5,393 bases of DNA. It comes from an uncultured Bacteroidota bacterium (GTDB taxonomy: Bacteria > Bacteroidota > Bacteroidia > Bacteroidales > SZUA-534). Positions 1 through 5,393 of the stretch are shown in pieces; positions within the stretch are counted from its first letter, which is position 1; every line of letters starts with the position of its first letter. The notes under the pieces are model-generated. The model was not told where the DNA came from. It did no database searches and saw only the letters and a program-made list of their open reading frames with translations. The stretch is taken from the NCBI GenBank assembly GCA_937899145.1, contig CALBPW010000425.1, positions 1 to 5,393 on the forward strand, given 5' to 3'. The position numbers and the translations under genes are program-made.

Positions 1-3000
1 CCGATCTGGTGGAAGCGCTCGCCTGTGCCACCATCGTACAAGTAAGTGCGTCCAAATTCCGGAACACCTGCTTTATTTGTCAATTCAGTAATTTCTTCAA
101 GTGTCGCACCATCGAAGATTGGTGTTGCAAACTTGCAACCCAACTCACGACCAGCCCAACCAAGAACTGTTTCGTAAATCTGCCCCAAGTTCATACGCGA
201 AGGCACGCCCAATGGGTTAAGTACGATGTCAACAATAGTGCCGTCTTCCAAGAATGGCATATCCTCATCGCGAACAACACGGGCTACAATACCCTTGTTT
301 CCGTGGCGTCCTGCCATCTTATCACCTACTCTAATCTTACGTTTTTGAGCAATATAAACTTTTGCGAGTTGAACAATACCATTTGGCAATTCGTCGCCTA
401 CTGTAATATTGAACACCTCGCGTTTAATATCACCCTCAATTTCACGACATTTGATTGTATAGTTGTGAAGTAATTCTGCAATTGTTTCGTTGCGCTCTTT
501 ATCTGTTGTCCACTTATTTGGATTAACATTCAAGAAATCAACATCAAGCAAAATCTTCTGCGAGAATTTAGTTCCTTTAGGAATGATATCAGTTCCCAGC
601 ATATCTTTTACTCCTTGCGAAACCTTACCATTTACAAGCGAGAATAATTTCTCAATCAGACGACCCTTCATATCGGCTAAACGTTGCTGACGTTTTTCTT
701 CAATTTGTGCCAACAAGGGTTTCTCGGCAGCTTTCAGTTTCTTATCTTTCACCAAACGAGTGAATAATTTTTTGTCGATAACAACGCCTGTCAACGATGG
801 ACCTGCCTTAAGTGAAGCATCTTTCACATCGCCTGCTTTATCTCCAAAGATTGCACGCAAAAGTTTTTCCTCTGGCGATGGATCTGATTCGCCTTTTGGA
901 GTAATCTTACCGATAAGAATATCACCCGGATTGATATGTGAACCGATTCTGATTAAGCCATTGTCGTCCAAATTGCGTGTTGCGTCTTCGCTAACATTCG
1001 GAATATCAGCTGTCAACTCCTCCATACCACGTTTGGTATCGCGAACTTCCAGCATATATTCATCAATATGCAACGATGTGAATAAATCTTCGCGTACAGC
1101 GCGTTCCGACAATACTATAGCGTCCTCAAAGTTGTAACCTTTCCAAGGCATAAATGCGACTTTCAAGTTACGACCCAAGGCTAGCTCGCCGCCTTGTGTA
1201 GCATAACCTTCGGTAAGTACCATTCCTTTGGTTACTTTGTCGCCTTTTGATACTATTGGACGCTGATTGATGCACATGCTCTGGTTAGTCTTTTGGAATT
1301 TTGTCAGTTTATAACGAACTCTATCATCATCGAAACTAACAAAACGTTGTGTATCAGTTCTATCATATTTAATGATAATTTCATCGGCATCAACATATTC
1401 AACCACGCCATCGCCTTCCGCACTAATCATATTACGTGAGTCTTCGGCAACTTTTTTCTCGATGCCTGTGCCGACAATTGGAGACTCGGGGTGTAACAAA
1501 GGAACTGCCTGACGCATCATGTTCGATCCCATCAATGCGCGGTTTGCGTCGTCGTGCTCCAAGAATGGAATTAGCGATGCCGCAATAGATGATATCTGGT
1601 TTGGAGCAACGTCCATCAGTTGGACATCATTGCGGTCGGTCAATGGGAAATCGGCCTCGTAACGTGTTTTTACTTTCTGATTTTTAAAGTTGCCTTCAGC
1701 ATCAAGTGGAGCATTTGCTTGTGCAATAATTTGGCCTTCCTCATCTTCGGCTGTCATATAAATGACATTGTCGTTATTCAAATCGACTTTGCCATTTTCA
1801 GCCTTACGGTAAGGTGTTTCGATAAAGCCAAGATTGTTAACTTTTGCGAACACACAAAGAGATGAAATAAGACCGATGTTCGGACCTTCAGGAGTCTCAA
1901 TTGGGCACAAACGTCCGTAGTGAGTATAGTGAACGTCGCGAACCTCGAAACCTGCGCGCTCACGCGACAAACCACCAGGGCCTAAGGCTGACATGCGGCG
2001 TTTGTGTGTCAACTCAGCCAATGGGTTGGTTTGATCCATAAATTGCGATAGCGCGTTGGTTCCAAAGAACGAGTTGATGACGCTTGACACTGTTTTTGAG
2101 TTGATAAGGTCAACTGGTGTAAACACCTCATTGTCACGCACATTCATACGTTCTTTAATTGTCCTTGCCATACGGGCCAAACCAACTCCAAATTGGTTTT
2201 GAAGTTGTTCGCCTACGGTGCGGACGCGCCTATTACTTAAGTGGTCGATATCGTCAACATCGGCCTTACTATTAATAAGCTCAATTAAATATTTGATAAT
2301 TTCTATAATGTCTTCTTTAGTTAAGACCTTGATATTCATATCAATATCCAAACCTAATTTTCTATTGATACGGAATCGGCCTACTTCACCCAAATCGTAA
2401 CGTTTATCGGAGAAGAATAGTTTATCGATAACATCACGGGCTGTTGCCTCGTCGGGTGGTTCCGCATTGCGCAACTGCCTATATATATATAGTACGGCTT
2501 CTTTTTCTGAGTTGCATGGGTCTTTTTGCAATGTGTTATAAATGATTCCAAACTCAGCCAAATTGGCATTTTCTTTATGCAAAAGAATCGTTTTGGCGCC
2601 AGAATCGACAATTGCATCAATATGGTCGTTTTCAAGGATTGTTTCACGGTCAACGATAACCTCGTTACGTTCAATTGAAACAACCTCGCCGGTATCTTCA
2701 TCTACAAAATCTTCTACCCATGTTTTCAGAACACGAGCAGCAAGACGACGGCCAATAACTTTCTTTAATCCGGCTTTTGATACTTTGACTTCATCTGCAA
2801 GATCGAAAATTTCCAATATGCTACGGTCGCTCTCATAACCTATTGCACGTAAAAGTGTAGTTACAGGTAATTTTTTCTTGCGGTCGATGTATGCGTACAT
2901 GACATTGTTGATGTCTGTTGCAAACTCAATCCACGAGCCTTTGAATGGAATGATACGGGCCGAATACAATTTTGTGCCATTCGCATGGATGCTTTGACCG

Positions 3001-3464
3001 AAGAATACACCAGGTGAGCGGTGTAATTGCGATACGATGACACGTTCAGCACCATTAATAACAAAAGTACCACGAGGTGTCATATATGGAATTGTACCCA
3101 AATAGACATCTTGTACTACGGTGTCGAAATCTTCGTGCTCGGGGTCTGTGCAATACAACCTTAGTTTAGCTTTCAAAGGAATGCTATAAGTTAATCCACG
3201 CTCAATGCACTCGTCAATGGTATAGCGCGGAGGGTCGATATTGTAGTCCAAAAACTCAAGTACAAAATTGTTACGAGTATCAGAAATAGGGAAATTTTCG
3301 TTAAAAACCTGATATAAACCTTCGTATTTTCTTTGCTCAGGAGTAGTATTAATATTGAAAAAGTCGCTAAAAGATTTCAATTGAATCTCCAAAAAATCAG
3401 GATATTCTAATTGATTCTTATTCGACGCAAAGCTTATTCTCTCTTGATAACCAGTTGAAGCCAT
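1..3464 (-). CDS. rpoB: DNA-directed RNA polymerase subunit beta, 3' end missing
   Basis: Beta subunit of RNA polymerase, which forms one side of the catalytic cleft with beta'. The frame is open from ATG at 3464 (protein starts [12 protein letters not shown]) to the left edge, about 1154 codons, with no in-frame stop found. Bacteroidota beta is about 1270 residues, so roughly the last 115 (the C-terminal clamp part) are missing. Visible blocks: [20 protein letters not shown] in the N-terminal lobe; the rifampicin-pocket region around residues 474-533 ([33 protein letters not shown]); YNFEDAI with E780 and D781; [12 protein letters not shown] at 863-874; a charged, helix-rich stretch at about 890-1045, where E. 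coli carries its SI2 insertion; and [12 protein letters not shown] with the conserved lysines K1049 and K1057 (E. coli K1065 and K1073). The start fits the family N-terminus and lies 95 nt after rplL, behind a terminator-like hairpin. The last two or three codons at the left edge (H, Q, I instead of the usual D, Q, P) are doubtful. Confidence 0.98.
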   Translation of the reverse strand, partial: MASTGYQERISFASNKNQLEYPDFLEIQLKSFSDFFNINTTPEQRKYEGLYQVFNENFPISDTRNNFVLEFLDYNIDPPRYTIDECIERGLTYSIPLKAKLRLYCTDPEHEDFDTVVQDVYLGTIPYMTPRGTFVINGAERVIVSQLHRSPGVFFGQSIHANGTKLYSARIIPFKGSWIEFATDINNVMYAYIDRKKKLPVTTLLRAIGYESDRSILEIFDLADEVKVSKAGLKKVIGRRLAARVLKTWVEDFVDEDTGEVVSIERNEVIVDRETILENDHIDAIVDSGAKTILLHKENANLAEFGIIYNTLQKDPCNSEKEAVLYIYRQLRNAEPPDEATARDVIDKLFFSDKRYDLGEVGRFRINRKLGLDIDMNIKVLTKEDIIEIIKYLIELINSKADVDDIDHLSNRRVRTVGEQLQNQFGVGLARMARTIKERMNVRDNEVFTPVDLINSKTVSSVINSFFGTNALSQFMDQTNPLAELTHKRRMSALGPGGLSRERAGFEVRDVHYTHYGRLCPIETPEGPNIGLISSLCVFAKVNNLGFIETPYRKAENGKVDLNNDNVIYMTAEDEEGQIIAQANAPLDAEGNFKNQKVKTRYEADFPLTDRNDVQLMDVAPNQISSIAASLIPFLEHDDANRALMGSNMMRQAVPLLHPESPIVGTGIEKKVAEDSRNMISAEGDGVVEYVDADEIIIKYDRTDTQRFVSFDDDRVRYKLTKFQKTNQSMCINQRPIVSKGDKVTKGMVLTEGYATQGGELALGRNLKVAFMPWKGYNFEDAIVLSERAVREDLFTSLHIDEYMLEVRDTKRGMEELTADIPNVSEDATRNLDDNGLIRIGSHINPGDILIGKITPKGESDPSPEEKLLRAIFGDKAGDVKDASLKAGPSLTGVVIDKKLFTRLVKDKKLKAAEKPLLAQIEEKRQQRLADMKGRLIEKLFSLVNGKVSQGVKDMLGTDIIPKGTKFSQKILLDVDFLNVNPNKWTTDKERNETIAELLHNYTIKCREIEGDIKREVFNITVGDELPNGIVQLAKVYIAQKRKIRVGDKMAGRHGNKGIVARVVRDEDMPFLEDGTIVDIVLNPLGVPSRMNLGQIYETVLGWAGRELGCKFATPIFDGATLEEITELTNKAGVPEFGRTYLYDGGTGERFHQI

Positions 3465-3499
3465 GATTCTTAAAATAAAGTGAACTTAAAAATAACAAC

Positions 3500-3535
3500 A
3501 AAAAGGCTTAGCGTTAGAAGAACCAACGCTAAACC
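3500..3535 (-). terminator. Intrinsic terminator or attenuator between rplL and rpoB
   Basis: Read on the minus strand, a 13-bp stem (11 Watson-Crick pairs and two G-T wobbles; core TTAGCGTT/AACGCTAA) closes a 5-nt TTCTT loop at 3505-3535. Five T residues follow at once (3504-3500), and then more T-rich sequence (GTTGTTATTTTT). This is the classic shape of a rho-independent terminator. It starts about 25 nt after the rplL stop and ends about 35 nt before the rpoB start. Since rpoB follows on the same strand with no recognisable promoter in between, partial readthrough (attenuation) is more likely than full termination. An attenuator is also known at the equivalent place in E. coli. The structure is seen directly; its efficiency is inferred. 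Confidence 0.85.
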
Positions 3536-3559
3536 TTATCTATATCCTAATATGGAATC

Positions 3560-3937
3560 TTATTTAAGCTCAACTTCAGCTCCAGCCTCTTCTAATTTTG
3601 CTTTAAGTGATTCAGCTTCTTCCTTAGATGCGCCTGTTTTAACTTCTTTTGGTGCAGCATCTACAAGCTCTTTAGCCTCTTTCAAGCCAAGACCTGTAAG
3701 TTCTTTTACCAACTTCACAATTTGAAGTTTTTGTGCACCAGCTGATTTCAGAATTACATCAAATTCTGTTTTTTCAGCAGCTGCGGCATCAGCACCACCA
3801 GCAGCAGGAGCAGCAACTGCAACTGCGGCAGCAGCAGGTTCAATACCATATTCGTCTTTGAGTATTGTAGCTAACTCATTTACTTCTTTTACAGTCAAGT
3901 TAACCAACTCTTCTGCAAACTTTTTCAAATCTGCCAT
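3560..3937 (-). CDS. rplL: 50S ribosomal protein L7/L12
   Basis: Stalk protein of the large subunit, present as several dimers on L10, that recruits and stimulates the translational GTPases. The 125-residue product has the full family layout. Residues 1-32 are the helical dimerisation domain that binds L10 ([20 protein letters not shown]). Residues 34-54 are a flexible Ala/Gly-rich hinge. Residues 56-125 are the globular factor-binding domain, with [20 protein letters not shown] at 70-89 and the ending [10 protein letters not shown]. Length and sequence are typical of Bacteroidales. The ATG gives the expected [11 protein letters not shown] start; upstream is A/T-rich (AGATTAAA) without a clear Shine-Dalgarno. 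It follows rplJ by 38 nt, and its transcript runs into the hairpin that precedes rpoB. It appears intact. Confidence 0.98.
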   Translation of the reverse strand: MADLKKFAEELVNLTVKEVNELATILKDEYGIEPAAAAVAVAAPAAGGADAAAAEKTEFDVILKSAGAQKLQIVKLVKELTGLGLKEAKELVDAAPKEVKTGASKEEAESLKAKLEEAGAEVELK

Positions 3938-3975
3938 TTTAATCTATTTTTTAAAAAGTGTTTACTAAAAAATGT

Positions 3976-4491
3976 TTATTTCTCTGATAATGTTTTTAAG
4001 ATACCTGTCAAGTTTTGTCCACTCGATTGTAGAGCAGAAACAACGTTCTTAGCAGGCGATTGCAACAAGGCAATAATATCGGCGATAAGTTCGTTCTTCG
4101 ACTTGATGTTAACTAATGCGTCAAGTTGGTTGTCGCCAATGTAAATCGACTCTTCAACATAAGCCGCCTTAAGGATTGGTTTATCGCTTTTTGCTCTGAA
4201 CTCTTTAATAAGTTTGCCTGGCACATTGCCTATTTCAGCAAACATTATTGAAGTTGAACCCTTAAGTTGACCAAACATTTCCGAGAAGTCAGTGCCTGTT
4301 TTTTCCAAAGCTTTGCGGAGCAGTGTGTTCTTCACCACAACTAACTCGATGTCTTTTTCGAAGCATTTTCTTCTTAACAATGATGTTTGTTCCGCATTTA
4401 AATCAGACACATCTGTCAAATAGAAGTGACTTGCTTCTTTCAGACGCGCAGCCAAATTGTCAATTATAACAGCCTTATCTTCGCGTTTCAT
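3976..4491 (-). CDS. rplJ: 50S ribosomal protein L10
   Basis: L10 anchors the L7/L12 stalk to 23S rRNA beside L11; in many bacteria the L10-L7/L12 complex also represses its own mRNA. The product has 171 residues, a normal length. The N-terminal rRNA-binding domain starts MKREDKAVIIDNLAARLKEA and includes VVVKNTLLRKAL at 51-62 and GQLKGSTSIMF at 74-84. The C-terminal segment from about 146 (SPAKNVVSALQSSGQNL, ending KTLSEK) corresponds to the long helix that binds L7/L12 dimers. The gene starts only 11 nt after the rplA stop, so it is almost surely co-transcribed with rplA. That gap is too short for a separate structured leader of the E. coli type. No obvious Shine-Dalgarno is seen before the ATG. 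Confidence 0.97.
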   Translation of the reverse strand: MKREDKAVIIDNLAARLKEASHFYLTDVSDLNAEQTSLLRRKCFEKDIELVVVKNTLLRKALEKTGTDFSEMFGQLKGSTSIMFAEIGNVPGKLIKEFRAKSDKPILKAAYVEESIYIGDNQLDALVNIKSKNELIADIIALLQSPAKNVVSALQSSGQNLTGILKTLSEK

Positions 4492-4502
4492 AACTCTAAA
4501 AT

Positions 4503-5195
4503 TTATTCTACTGATTTAACATCAACTGGAATACCAGGACTCATAGTACTTGATAAGGTGATACTTTTGATATAAGTACCTTTAGCTGTTGAAGGTTTAA
4601 GTTTGATAATTGTGCTTATCATCTCTTGTGCATTCTCCTGAATTGCCTCTGGAGTGAACGACACTTTACCAATTCCAGCATGAATAATACCGAATTTGTC
4701 AACTTTGAAGTCGATTTTACCTTGCTTGACTTCTTTAACAGCTGAACCAATCTCCATGGTAACCGTACCACTTTTCGGGTTAGGCATCAAACCACGTGGA
4801 CCCAGAACGCGTCCAAGAGCACCTACTTTTGCCATAACTGAAGGCATTGTAATGATGACATCTACATCAGTCCAACCACCTTTGATTTTCTCGATGTATT
4901 CATCAAGACCAACATAGTCGGCGCCAGCAGCTGTTGCTTCAGCCTCTTTATCAGGCGTGCACAACACTAATACTCTGGTTTGTTTACCTGTACCGTGAGG
5001 TAAAGAAACAACACCACGCACCATTTGATTCGCTTTGCGAGGATCGACACCCAAACGGACATCAATATCTACTGAAGCATCAAACTTTGTGGTTGTAACC
5101 TCTTTTACCAAATGCGCAGCTTCAGACAAATTGTACTCTTTCATTGGTTCAATTTTGCCTGCAACTAATTTCTTATTCTTTGTTAGCTTTGCCAT
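4503..5195 (-). CDS. rplA: 50S ribosomal protein L1
   Basis: L1 forms the mobile L1 stalk near the ribosomal E site and helps release deacylated tRNA; in E. coli it also represses translation of the rplK-rplA mRNA. The product has 230 residues, the usual family length. The L1 signature [18 protein letters not shown] lies at 127-144. Domain I also shows [20 protein letters not shown] (38-57) and [11 protein letters not shown] (61-71), and the C-terminal part has [10 protein letters not shown] at 217-226. The start [10 protein letters not shown] fits the family and lies 19 nt after the rplK stop, in A/T-rich DNA with no strong Shine-Dalgarno. Any L1 operator would be expected upstream of or within the 5' part of rplK, outside this window. 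Confidence 0.98.
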   Translation of the reverse strand: MAKLTKNKKLVAGKIEPMKEYNLSEAAHLVKEVTTTKFDASVDIDVRLGVDPRKANQMVRGVVSLPHGTGKQTRVLVLCTPDKEAEATAAGADYVGLDEYIEKIKGGWTDVDVIITMPSVMAKVGALGRVLGPRGLMPNPKSGTVTMEIGSAVKEVKQGKIDFKVDKFGIIHAGIGKVSFTPEAIQENAQEMISTIIKLKPSTAKGTYIKSITLSSTMSPGIPVDVKSVE

Positions 5196-5214
5196 TTTTA
5201 CACGAGGTATTTAA

Positions 5215-5337
5215 TTAATTATTACCTGGGAACTCGCCAGTAACTGCTACTCCCATGCTACGAGCTGTACCAGCAACTAATCGCATTGCTGACTCAATTG
5301 TAAATGCATTTAAGTCAGGCATTTTATCCTCAGCAAT
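5215..5337 (-). CDS. rplK: 50S ribosomal protein L11, 3' end only
   Basis: L11 sits at the base of the stalk on the GTPase-associated region of 23S rRNA. Only about 40 C-terminal codons plus the TAA stop are recognisable, reading [12 protein letters not shown], then [16 protein letters not shown], and ending GEFPGNN. These match the rRNA-binding C-terminal domain, including the conserved GTARSMG. The gene precedes rplA by 19 nt, the standard rplK-rplA order. Upstream of the IAEDKM block, at about 5338-5340, the frame stops resembling L11: it reads W-S-C-H-G-V and meets an in-frame TGA at 5356-5358. The 5' part is therefore either absent from the window or replaced by foreign or misjoined sequence; an artefact at the sequence end seems likelier than a real truncation. 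Confidence 0.93.
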   Translation of the reverse strand: MAEDKMPDLNAFTIESAMRLVAGTARSMGVAVTGEFPGNN

Positions 5338-5393
5338 TACACCATGACAGCTCCATCAGTATTCAGTGATGTGACAGGAAACTATCGTGGGGC
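5338..5393. other. Unexplained tail not encoding L11
   Basis: Codons for the L11 segment before IAEDKM (usually a VTWxQVR-like stretch) should lie here but do not. All three minus-strand frames of this tail contain stops. On the plus strand there is an open stretch from ATG at 5344 to the edge, reading [16 protein letters not shown], but it is too short to assign. The tail is about 50% G+C and has a 6-nt direct repeat, TGACAG, at 5345-5350 and 5372-5377. I do not recognise its source. A chimeric read join or misassembly at a contig end is the simplest explanation. Confidence 0.6.

Noticed and set aside
9..1137. Plus-strand open frames of 66-154 codons across the 3' part of rpoB
   Set aside because: They are antisense shadows of rpoB, whose minus-strand frame is continuous and has recognised conserved motifs throughout; the shadow products resemble no known proteins.
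2480..2491. Alternating AT run inside rpoB, as a possible slippage or promoter site
   Set aside because: In frame it encodes Leu-Tyr-Ile-Tyr-Arg followed by QLRNAEPPD, a motif remembered from Bacteroidales beta subunits, and the frame is intact on both sides.
3465..3499. Possible Bacteroidota promoter before rpoB (TTG, 18 nt, TATTTTAA on the minus strand)
   Set aside because: The -7 element matches TAnnTTTG poorly, and the implied start would fall almost at the rpoB ATG, leaving nearly no leader.
3480..3725. Plus-strand open frame crossing the hairpin and the 3' end of rplL
   Set aside because: It is antisense to L7/L12, includes the terminator hairpin, and its product is low-complexity sequence from the reverse complement of the rplL C-terminal domain.
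3945..3973. Inverted repeat TAAAAAAT/ATTTTTTA in the rplJ-rplL gap
   Set aside because: The stem is only A-T pairs with a loop of about 12 nt in very A/T-rich DNA, with no G+C-rich stem, so it is not convincing as a terminator.
4696..4917. Plus-strand open frame within rplA
   Set aside because: It is a shadow of the L1 signature region on the other strand; the L1 frame explains the sequence fully.
5344..5393. Plus-strand ATG with an open frame to the right edge, as the start of a new gene
   Set aside because: It has only about 16 codons, no recognisable family, no clear ribosome binding site, and lies in the suspect tail opposite the rplK frame.

Overview
The window is a piece of the bacterial ribosomal-protein/RNA-polymerase cluster, lying entirely on the minus strand. 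In transcription order (right to left) it holds the 3' end of rplK (L11), then complete rplA (L1), rplJ (L10) and rplL (L7/L12), and then the first ~1154 codons of rpoB (RNA polymerase beta). The rest of rpoB, and presumably rpoC, would lie beyond the left edge.

The organism is most likely a member of Bacteroidota, probably order Bacteroidales. The L7/L12 sequence, the beta N-terminus and the L11 C-terminus (GTARSMG followed by GEFPG) resemble remembered Bacteroides-type proteins. The DNA is moderately AT-rich. The starts I can see lack a strong Shine-Dalgarno sequence and instead sit behind A/T-rich DNA, as is usual in that phylum. This is judged from memory of the families, not from a search.

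Layout: 5338-5393 is a short tail that does not encode L11; 5215-5337 is the rplK 3' end; 4503-5195 is rplA; 3976-4491 is rplJ; 3560-3937 is rplL; 3465-3559 is the only notable intergenic region and carries a strong intrinsic-terminator-like hairpin; 1-3464 is rpoB, open to the left edge. Gaps between the ribosomal genes are 19, 11 and 38 nt, which implies one polycistronic unit. The hairpin before rpoB probably acts as an attenuator, letting ribosomal proteins be made in excess over RNA polymerase.

The products make two machines. L11, L10, L7/L12 and L1 form the GTPase-associated stalk and the L1 stalk of the 50S subunit. RpoB is the beta subunit of RNA polymerase. I see no accessory genes, mobile elements, CRISPR arrays, tRNAs or novel system. 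The points worth checking are the rplL-rpoB hairpin and both window ends, where the sequence departs from the expected proteins in ways that look like sequencing or assembly artefacts.
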